Below are positions 25,337 to 32,798 of a DNA stretch of 64,000 bases, piece after piece. Made by a program: the position numbers and the translations under genes. The notes beneath the pieces were generated by a model that did not search any database, was not told the origin of the DNA, and was given only the letters and a program-made list of their open reading frames with translations. Numbering within the stretch: the stretch's first letter is position 1; every line of letters begins with the position of its first letter. This DNA is from Stomorhina lunata (lineage: Eukaryota > Arthropoda > Insecta > Diptera > Rhiniidae): NCBI GenBank assembly GCA_933228675.1, contig OW121741.1, forward strand, positions 112,400,361 through 112,464,360. The letters are read 5' to 3'.

Positions 25337-28336
25337 TTAATTGTTTGCTGTTCCACTCGATTCAATTATTTGATCTTGCTTACGTGTTAATTCTGTCTCC
25401 CTCAGCTTGTTCATAATGTAGATTATATATCTATTTACTGCTATCCAGTTGTCTTCTGTTTTTACCATAACATGGATTATGTTGCTTGCACTGAGTCTTT
25501 CACCAACGTATGATTCCAAACTACTCCTATTGGTGTTAAACCTGGGACATTTGAATACGACATGTTCGGCATTTTCGTCTTCATCGAGACATTGAGGACA
25601 CCTTGGAGAGTAGTCTCGACCGAAGCGGTATAAATAGCTTCTAAATCCTCCGTGTCCAGTTAGAAATTGGGTCAGGTAGAAGTTGACCTCGCCGTGACGC
25701 CTACTTAACCATATTTCTATATTTGGGATAAGTTTAAAGGTCCAGCGTCCTTTAGTTGAGTTCTGCCATCTTATTTGCCACTCCATCATTGCTTTCCGAT
25801 GTTCGATTTTGTATATATCTTTTTTTGAAACCTCTGGGCTCGCTTTTCGTGCTTTATACATGTCAGATGTTTCTTTAGCTTTTATATCTATTGGCATTAT
25901 TCCTGCTATCACACTTGAAGCTTCTACTGAGACAGTACGAAAAGCGCTGCATACTCTAAGGCAACCCCTTCTATGTATTGAAGTCATACTACTTTTGGAT
26001 GTTTTTGACAAAGCCTGTTCCCATACGGGTGCTCCATAGAGAATAATAGAGTTAGATACCTTAGAGATAAGTACTCTCCGGCTCTGGCGTGGTCCGCCAA
26101 TGTTGGGCATCATTCTAGCGAGTGCGTTTGCTACGTTGGATGCTTTTTTGCATGAGTAATCAGCGTTCCTTTTAAAATTAAGGCGATCGTCTATCATAAT
26201 TCCTAAATACTTAATTGCTTCTGACGATGTGATAGTTGTTTTGCCTACTTTTATGGAGAAAGTTTCTCTTTTCCTTTTTCCACTAATGAGCACAGCTTCA
26301 GTTTTATGTTCTGCCAATTTTAAATTCATGCTGATCAGCCAGTTTATAATGGTTCTGATAGTTTCATTTGAATATATCACAACATCCTCCAGTACTTGCG
26401 CTGTAACTACGATTGCCACATCATCTGCGAATCCTACAACCGTTGCTTCCTCCGGTATGTTTAGGCTAAAGATGCCATTATACATAACGTTCCAGAGCAA
26501 CGGTCCTAAGACCGATCCTTGGGGAACTCCTGATGTAATATTATAGTTTTCGATACCTTCATCAGTTTCGTATGTAAGTATTCTATTGGAGAAGTAGTCT
26601 TTTATAATTCGAATAAGATATTCTGGAACGTTTAATCTACGTAATGACATCATTATTTGCTTCCATCCAGCAGAGTTGAAGGCATTTCTAATGTCTAGAG
26701 TGATGACTGCACAGTATTTTTTTTGCTTTCTTTTACCACTAATAGCTTTTCTGGCAAGTTCTATGACGAAGTTGGCTGCATCTATTGTTGATCTTGTTCG
26801 TCTAAATCCGAACTGCCTATGGGAAAGTCCATCCGCAGCTTCGACCGCATCTAAAAGCTTCGTATATATTATTCTTTCTAGGCATTTTCCTATTGTATCA
26901 AGCAAGCATATTGGTCTGTATGACTGTGGCTCGCCAAGAGTTTTTCCCGGTTTTGGAATAAGAATTAGCTTTTGCTTTTTCCATCTATCAGGGAACGTTC
27001 CATTTTTGAGACAATTTTCGAACAGTCTGGCAAAAATTTCCGGTCTCGTCTTAAGAGCACATTTTAAAGCTTTATTAGGAATAAGATCTAAGCCGGGGGC
27101 CTTCCTATCTCCTATTTTTGGGCAAAGACCTGAAATTTCCTCATTAGATATAACTATTTCTTCGTTCTGTATAGGTATTGGTTGCAATTCTGTATACGGC
27201 TCGCCTTCTGGGAATAATGATGTGACAATTTCCTTTATCAGGACAGGACACGTAATTTGAGCAGACTTGTTTCCCTTTAACTTCGACATTACCACACGAT
27301 ATGCACTACCCCATGGGTTCTTATCTGCCTCATTACATAGAAGCTTAAAGCATTGCGCTTTACTCTGTTTTATAGCTTGCTGTAAGCATTTTCTTCCTTC
27401 GAGATATGTAGTTCTTTTTTCATCAAAGTCCCTTCTTCCTCTACTTCTTTGGAATTTTCTTCTATATTTTAAACATTCCTTTCTTAGTTGTGCTATGTCG
27501 CTATTCCACCAGTAGTTTTCCTTCCTATTCTGGGTCGAACGCTTCCTTGGCATAGATGCGTCACAGGCTGTTTTTAAGGCTTCTGCAATTTGGTTCGCCA
27601 TATCAGATACAGAATTTTCTTCAATGTGTTGAGAAGAGAATGTTTCTATAAATGATTCTTGATCAAGTTTGTCTTTCCCCCATCCTTGAAATTTTAGTTT
27701 TCTTGAAATTTCATGTCTTCTGCTCTCCGGGTTTATAGTGAAAACAATGGCTTGGTGATCGCTATGCGTGTAAAGTTCGCTTACTTGCCACTCCATATTT
27801 CTACATAAACTAGTAGATACGAATGTTAAATCAACAATTGAATCATATCTTGGTCCTCTAAAAGTTGGTGTGTCTCCCTTGTTCGCAAGCACCATATCAA
27901 GTCGTGAGAAAGCATCCAGCAGAATTGAGCCTATAGTATTAGTTAGGCGACTTCCCCAATCAACGGCCCAGGCGTTAAAATCCCCTCCGATAATGGTTGG
28001 TTTATGGTCAACAGCATCGTTTACTAAGTTTTCAATTATTTTTTCGAATTCATCAATAGAAATATTTGGCGAGATATAGCAGCTGTACACAAAAATGCCT
28101 CCTATTTTTGCTCTGACGTAGCCTTCTTGCGCTTGTTTCATACCTTGCTCTATAGCTTTATTTCCACATGCCCAAACCGCAGATCTACCCGATGAGTCGG
28201 TTTCCCACACGTTTTTTTCGAGGTTTTTGTATTGCTCTGATATTATTGCCACATCTATTTTTAGCTCATATATGGTCTGTGCTAGTAGATCCTGAGCAGC
28301 TATACAGTGATTTGTATTAAGCTGTATAAACTTCAT
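25337..28336 (-). CDS. R1-clade LINE ORF2: endonuclease-reverse transcriptase, copy 1
   Basis: 999 residues, close to the usual R1 ORF2 length. It would nick the target DNA and prime cDNA synthesis there from the element RNA. The endonuclease opens at residue 1 (KFIQLNTNH), with the acidic residue at about E34 (SEQY, where R1-type proteins usually have SEPY), GGDFNAW at 117-123, S-x2-DLTF at 166-172 and SDHQ at 192-195. The reverse transcriptase follows: KAPGLDLIPNKAL near 411, SYRPICLLDTIGK near 471, QFGFR near 507, the box A aspartate in LDIRNAFNS near 547, SGVPQGSVLGPLLWN near 601, FADD near 635 and LGIMIDDRL near 710. A C-x2-C-x8-H-x4-C knuckle lies near 912-929. No RNase H is seen. The ATG overlaps the ORF1 stop (ATGA), which supports this start. 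No stop or frameshift is present. Confidence 0.97.
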   Translation of the reverse strand: MKFIQLNTNHCIAAQDLLAQTIYELKIDVAIISEQYKNLEKNVWETDSSGRSAVWACGNKAIEQGMKQAQEGYVRAKIGGIFVYSCYISPNISIDEFEKIIENLVNDAVDHKPTIIGGDFNAWAVDWGSRLTNTIGSILLDAFSRLDMVLANKGDTPTFRGPRYDSIVDLTFVSTSLCRNMEWQVSELYTHSDHQAIVFTINPESRRHEISRKLKFQGWGKDKLDQESFIETFSSQHIEENSVSDMANQIAEALKTACDASMPRKRSTQNRKENYWWNSDIAQLRKECLKYRRKFQRSRGRRDFDEKRTTYLEGRKCLQQAIKQSKAQCFKLLCNEADKNPWGSAYRVVMSKLKGNKSAQITCPVLIKEIVTSLFPEGEPYTELQPIPIQNEEIVISNEEISGLCPKIGDRKAPGLDLIPNKALKCALKTRPEIFARLFENCLKNGTFPDRWKKQKLILIPKPGKTLGEPQSYRPICLLDTIGKCLERIIYTKLLDAVEAADGLSHRQFGFRRTRSTIDAANFVIELARKAISGKRKQKKYCAVITLDIRNAFNSAGWKQIMMSLRRLNVPEYLIRIIKDYFSNRILTYETDEGIENYNITSGVPQGSVLGPLLWNVMYNGIFSLNIPEEATVVGFADDVAIVVTAQVLEDVVIYSNETIRTIINWLISMNLKLAEHKTEAVLISGKRKRETFSIKVGKTTITSSEAIKYLGIMIDDRLNFKRNADYSCKKASNVANALARMMPNIGGPRQSRRVLISKVSNSIILYGAPVWEQALSKTSKSSMTSIHRRGCLRVCSAFRTVSVEASSVIAGIMPIDIKAKETSDMYKARKASPEVSKKDIYKIEHRKAMMEWQIRWQNSTKGRWTFKLIPNIEIWLSRRHGEVNFYLTQFLTGHGGFRSYLYRFGRDYSPRCPQCLDEDENAEHVVFKCPRFNTNRSSLESYVGERLSASNIIHVMVKTEDNWIAVNRYIIYIMNKLRETELTRKQDQIIESSGTANN
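28333..28336 (-). promoter_or_regulatory. ATGA stop-start overlap of ORF1 and ORF2, copy 1
   Basis: In the sense direction the four bases ATGA hold both the ORF2 start (ATG) and the ORF1 stop (TGA). Ribosomes finishing ORF1 would be in position to restart on ORF2. Termination-reinitiation at a stop-start junction has been shown for the related R1-clade element SART1 (UAAUG). The mechanism here is inferred from the arrangement. Confidence 0.8.
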
Positions 28337-29706
28337 TTTTGTCTAGTACTTAGCGCCGTCTTAAATACAGGACATCTAAAGCTTCCTGCGATATGTTTCA
28401 GTTCGCTTCTTCCTCTTGACTTACACAACATGCAGCAAGGTTCGGCTGTGCAGTCCCTTACAAAGTGGCCTTCACGACCACACTTTAGACAGTATTTTGA
28501 TCTATCAATTTCGGATTCACAGAATTTGGAAATGTGACCAAAATCTAAGCACCTAAAACACTTAGTAAGTTTTATTGACTCTCTTATTCGGCATATAGAC
28601 CAACCGACTTTTATTCTATTTAGCATAAGCGCTTTCTTTGCGATATCTGCTGGGAGAATAATTGTAGCAGTCTGTGTTCCGCCGTAAGCCTTACGGATTG
28701 ACTTAACTATTGATTCGCTAAACTCGGGTACCTCTAGTTCTTTTGCAAAGGCTTGACATATTTCCGTCTTCGTCGTGATATCATCCATATCTTTACACAG
28801 TATACTCATCTCGTCCCTTCTTGTTTTGACGTCTACTGTTCCTTGAAGGACTGTTTCAATTTTATCGTTAAACTTGTCTGTTTTGCTGCTTTTCGTTTTC
28901 AGTTCAAGGAGAATATCTCCTTTCTGGGATCTGCGCACTTTATTAACTTGGTCACCCAGTTCCTTTAATTCTGGATCTGACCTTAGCTTCTTAAGTATAT
29001 CAGCATATGATATGTCACCTTTGGCGGATATTATCATTGTGTCCGGCCTTATTTTCGGGGGTCTTTGTTTCTTTCTACTTTTTGCCAAAATCCATTCTCC
29101 ATCTACATTTTGGCCTCCAGTTGCGCCATCTTCGTCTAGGATTTCCGTTTCTCGTAAGACCTGAGAAAATTGTTTTATTCTTTTGGGAGTCGACATTTTT
29201 GGTACCGCTGTATCATCCATGTTGCGTTTGGGCTCTCTCCTGGATGGCCATACCGTTGGAGATGTTTGGGAGGCTCGGTCAACCTGGATGTGCTCTATCA
29301 CTTCTTCCTTTTCTCTCCTTTCCTCACGTGCCTTATCATACATGGACCTTATTGCTCTGACTTGATCCTTAATGGCGTGGTGGACATTGTTTTTACCTTT
29401 GAAATAGTTCATTAAAGTACTTATAAGATTACCTAGTTCAGAGAAAGCTTCAGTCTTTTGGACATTATTTCCTTCACTGGTAATTTGTTGGGTATCATCT
29501 CTCGTGGAGCTAGATTCTGGAGGTGTTCTTTTCAAAGCAGAACTCCTGCTGAATGGATTTAACTGCATGTTGTTTGCAGTAATCACAGATTCTCTAGAGA
29601 AGCTGGTGACTGGGGTGAAATAATGTTCCAACCCAGCGATTTGTTGACTGGAGGTTTCTTCTCTTCGCTCCTGTTGGTTGCTGGTTTTGGTATTTTTTAG
29701 ACTCAT
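28333..29706 (-). CDS. R1-clade LINE ORF1: Gag-like RNA-binding protein, copy 1
   Basis: 457 residues. ORF1 proteins of this clade coat the element RNA and form the ribonucleoprotein that enters the nucleus. The N-terminal 100 residues are polar and low in complexity. A charged, probably helical stretch spans about 105-145, followed by a basic region near 205-222. A mixed alpha/beta region at about 222-380 fits the RNA-recognition-like part of R1-type Gag. Three zinc knuckles follow: C383-x2-C-x4-H-x4-C396, C406-x2-C-x4-H-x4-C419, and a longer third one using C425, C428, H438 and C445. The reading starts at the first ATG after an A-rich leader. The frame is intact. Residue 163 is Met here and Val in the second copy. 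Confidence 0.95.
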   Translation of the reverse strand: MSLKNTKTSNQQERREETSSQQIAGLEHYFTPVTSFSRESVITANNMQLNPFSRSSALKRTPPESSSTRDDTQQITSEGNNVQKTEAFSELGNLISTLMNYFKGKNNVHHAIKDQVRAIRSMYDKAREERREKEEVIEHIQVDRASQTSPTVWPSRREPKRNMDDTAVPKMSTPKRIKQFSQVLRETEILDEDGATGGQNVDGEWILAKSRKKQRPPKIRPDTMIISAKGDISYADILKKLRSDPELKELGDQVNKVRRSQKGDILLELKTKSSKTDKFNDKIETVLQGTVDVKTRRDEMSILCKDMDDITTKTEICQAFAKELEVPEFSESIVKSIRKAYGGTQTATIILPADIAKKALMLNRIKVGWSICRIRESIKLTKCFRCLDFGHISKFCESEIDRSKYCLKCGREGHFVRDCTAEPCCMLCKSRGRSELKHIAGSFRCPVFKTALSTRQK

Positions 29707-29739
29707 GTCTTCACTTTTATAAGTCTGTATATGTATAGA

Positions 29740-29922
29740 AAATTTTTTGTTTTAATATATTTTTTTGTATTTATTTTTTTTTTTTTTTTTTAATTTTCAT
29801 TTTTTTTTTTGTTTTTTTTTTTTTTTTTTTTGTTTTTTTTTTTTTTTTTTTTTATATTTTTTTTTATTTTAATTTTTTTTTTTTTTTTATTTTAATTTTA
29901 AATTTTTTTTTATTTTTTTTAA
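29740..29922 (-). promoter_or_regulatory. A-rich leader in the LINE 5' UTR, copy 1
   Basis: About 180 nt in which the sense strand is almost only A with occasional T and single C bases, ending about 34 nt before the ORF1 ATG. It cannot be the element tail, since ORF1 and ORF2 lie downstream of it. A poly(A) leader could help recruit translation factors, or it could be the fossil tail of another element fused in front of ORF1. The run lengths are the same in copy 2, supporting duplication of the whole element. Confidence 0.7.
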
Positions 29923-30457
29923 GGATTTGATTTTTATAGATTTGATTTCCGCAATTTAAACAATAGTAAATACAGGAATCAAGAAAACAAGTTCAATATA
30001 GTAGCACGGACATACACCACAGATCTATCGTAGTAACGACAGGAATTATCGTAGTAACGACATAAACCAATAAATAGTTTCGAAGTTACGACGTGTGGTG
30101 TCGGTAATAAAAGTAGGTAGCTAGCAAATACAGGAATCAGGAGTTTGGAAGGTTTGCAATAAATCGGAGTATATTAAAGAATAGCTGATTTTAAAACGTA
30201 ACTTTAAATACTTTAAAATGCACCAAAACAAGTAAACAAATTGTTGTTGTATTGTATGATGACTATTGATTTTAGTTTTGTTTTCTTAGCTAAACGATGT
30301 GGTTAATTTAAGGTTTCACTTGCACCAATAGTTTTATCAACAAATTAATTGTTTTTTCTTTTTTTTGTAATTTTTAACTTTCAAAAACACTAAAATTTTA
30401 ATAAAAAACTGAAGAGCGATCTAACAACACGTCGAATGTGATACACTGTTTCCAACC
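29923..30457 (-). other. Distal 5' UTR of the LINE, copy 1
   Basis: 535 nt from the presumed 5' end to the A-rich leader, without a long frame. It holds two perfect 15-bp direct repeats, ATCGTAGTAACGACA at 30027-30041 and 30048-30062 on the plus strand, and AAATACAGGAATCA at 29968-29981 and 30126-30139. Non-LTR elements usually carry an internal promoter in this region, but I recognise no specific promoter motif. Confidence 0.6.
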
Positions 30458-32618
30458 GTCTTAGTCTTAGTCTATGTCTTAGTCTATGTCTTAGTCTATG
30501 TCTTAGTCTATGTCTTAGTCTATGTCTTAGTCTATGTCTTAGTCTATGTCTTAGTCTATGTCTTAGTCTATGTCTTAGTCTATGTCTTAGCCTATGTCTT
30601 AGTCTATGTCTTAGTCTATGTCTTAGTCTATGTCTTAGTCTATGTCTTAGTCTATGTCTTAGTCTATGTCTTAGTCTATGTCTTAGTCTATGTCTTAGTC
30701 TATGTCTTAGTCTATGTCTTAGTCTATGTCTTAGTCTATGTCTTAGTCTATGTGTTAGTCTATGTCTTAGTCTATGTCTTAGTCTATGTCTCAGTCTATG
30801 TCTTAGTCTATGTCTTAGTCTATGTCTTAGTCTATGTCTTAGTCTATGTCTTAGACTATGTCTTAGTCTATGTCTTAGTCTATGTCTTAGTCTATGTCTT
30901 AGTCTATGTCTTAGTCTATGTCTTAGTCTATGTCTTAGTCTCTGTCTTAGTCTATGTCTTAGTCTATGTCTTAGTCTATGTCTTAGTCTATGTCTTAGTC
31001 TATGTCTTAGTCTATGTCTTAGTCTATGTCTTAGTCTATGTCTTAGTCTATATCTTAGTCTATGTCTTAGTCTATGTCTAAGTCTATGTCTTAGTCTATG
31101 TCTTAGTCTATGTTTTAGTCTATGACTTATTCTATGTCTTTGTCTTTTTCTTGGTTTATGTCTTAGTCTATGTCTTAGTCTATGTCTTAGTCTATGTCTT
31201 AGTCTATGTCTTAGTCTATGTCTTAGTCTATGTCTTAGTCTATGTCTTAGTCTATGTCTTAGTCTATGTCTTAGTCTATGTCTTAGTCTATGTCTTAGTC
31301 TATGTCTTAGTCTATGTCTTAGTCTATGTCTTAGTCTATGTCTTAGTCTATGTCTTAGTCTATGTCTTAGTCTATGTCTTAGTCAATATCTTAGTCTATG
31401 TCTAAGTCTATGTCTTTGTCTTTTTCTTGGTTTATGTCTTAGTCTATGTCTTATTCTATGTCTTAGTCTATGTCTTATTCTATGTCTTAGTCTATGTCTT
31501 AGTCTATGTCTTAGGCTATGTCTTAGGCTATGTCTTAGTCTATGTCTTTGTCTATGTCTTAGTCTATGTCTTAGTCTATGTCTTAGTCTATGTCTTAGTC
31601 TATGTCTTAGTCTATGTCTTAGTCTATGTCTTAGTCTATGTCTAAGTCTATGTCTTAGTCTATGTCTTAGTCTATGTCTTAGTCTATATCTTAGACTATG
31701 TCTTAGTCTATGTCTTAGTCTATGTCTTAGTCTATGTCTTAGTCTATGTCTTAGTCTATGTCTAAGTCTATGTCTTAGTCTATGTCTTAGTCTATGTCTT
31801 AGTCTATGTCTTAGACTATGTCTTAGTCTATGTCTTAGTCTATGTCTTAGTCTATGTCTTAGTCTATGTCTTAGTCTATGTCTTAGTCTATTTCTTAGTC
31901 TATATCTTACTCTATGTCTTAGTCTATGTCTTAGTCTATGTCTTAGTCTATGTCTTAGTCTATGTCCTAGTCTATATCTTAGTCTATGTCTAAGTCTATG
32001 TCTTTGTCTTTTTCTTGGTTTAAGTCTTATTCTATGTCTTAGTCTATGTCTTAGTCTATGTCTTAGTCTATGTCTTAGTCTATGTCTTAGTCTATGTCTT
32101 AGTCTACGTCTTAGTCCATATCTTAGTCTATGTCTTAGTCTATGTCGTAGTCTATGTCTTAGTCTATGTCTTAGTCTATTTCTTAGTCTATGTCTTAGTC
32201 TATGTCTTAGTCTATGTCTTAGTCTATGTCTTAGTCTATGTCTTAGTCTATGTCTTAGTCAATATCTTAGTCTATGTCTATGTCTAAGTCTATGTCTTTG
32301 CCTTTTCTTGGTTTATGTCTTAGCCTATGTCTTATTCTATGTCTTAGTCTATGTCTTAGTCTATGTTTTAGTCTACGTCTTAGCCTATGTCTTAGTCTAT
32401 GTCTTGGTCTATGTCTTAGTTTATATCTTAGTCTATGTCTTAGTCTATGTCTTAGTCTATGTCTTAGTCTATGTCTTAGACTATGTCTAAGTCTATGTCT
32501 ATGTCTTAGTCTATGTCTTAGTCTATGTCCTAGTCTATGTCTTAGTCTATATCTTCGTCTATGTCTTCGTCTATGTCTTAGTCTATGTCTTAGTCTATGT
32601 CTTAGTCTATGTCTTAGT

Positions 32619-32619
<1 letters not shown>
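30458..32619. repeat. 12-bp satellite with higher-order structure, block 2 (between LINE copies)
   Basis: 2162 bp of TCTATGTCTTAG units. The first units read GTCTTAGTCTTAGTC, lacking six bases, at the LINE 5' junction. The same ordered variants seen left of copy 1 recur here: TCTCTGTC near 30939, CTTTGTCTTTTTCTTGG near 31140, 31412 and 32002, GTCAATATC near 31384 and 32260, and the CCTAG...TCTTCGTC marker near 32529. With the 5.3-kb LINE this block makes a 7462-bp repeat unit. Confidence 0.96.

Positions 32620-32647
<28 letters not shown>
32620..32647 (-). other. Poly(A) tail of LINE copy 2 (28 A)
   Basis: A run of 28 T on the plus strand, eight longer than in copy 1. Homopolymer slippage after the duplication, or sequencing error, would explain the difference. 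The first T may belong to the satellite. Confidence 0.92.
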
Positions 32648-32650
<3 letters not shown>

Positions 32651-32751
32651 GCCGGAGGTGTGGAATCTTCATAGATGTTCCCACTGTGGGCCCATGCACG
32701 ATTTACCAAAAATTGGTACCTACGTACTAAACCACACCCCCTCTCCTTCCA

Positions 32752-32792
32752 CTCCCCGCGGGACTGCCTTGAGGTACTACTTCGCGGGGGAG
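32752..32792 (-). promoter_or_regulatory. GC-rich hairpin in the LINE 3' UTR, copy 2
   Basis: Same arms as in copy 1, CTCCCCGCG at 32752-32760 and CGCGGGGGAG at 32783-32792. Both copies keep the pairing, but they are too recent for this to count as evidence of selection. Confidence 0.55.
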
Positions 32793-32798
32793 GTCAGC

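Larger units (their letters stand above)
25166..30457 (-). mobile_element. Full-length R1-clade non-LTR retrotransposon, copy 1
   Basis: A complete element of about 5.29 kb on the minus strand: 5' UTR (30457-29707), ORF1 (29706-28333), ORF2 (28336-25337), 3' UTR of 151 nt (25336-25186) and a 20-A tail (25185-25166). R1-clade assignment rests on ORF1 with three zinc knuckles, ORF2 beginning directly with an apurinic-type endonuclease, a reverse transcriptase without an RNase H domain, and a C-terminal C-x2-C-x8-H-x4-C knuckle. R1-clade elements are known for target-specific insertion (28S rDNA, telomeric repeats, microsatellites). This one sits in a 12-bp satellite, with no rDNA next to it. 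Both frames are intact, so it may be active. Confidence 0.95.

Noticed and set aside
26676..27260. Plus-strand open frames inside both LINE copies (for example 194 codons here and at 34138-34722)
   Set aside because: They lie antisense to the reverse transcriptase of ORF2, whose motifs are unmistakable on the minus strand.
25166..30457. R1 element inserted in 28S rDNA
   Set aside because: Both flanks are 12-bp satellite; no rDNA sequence is present.
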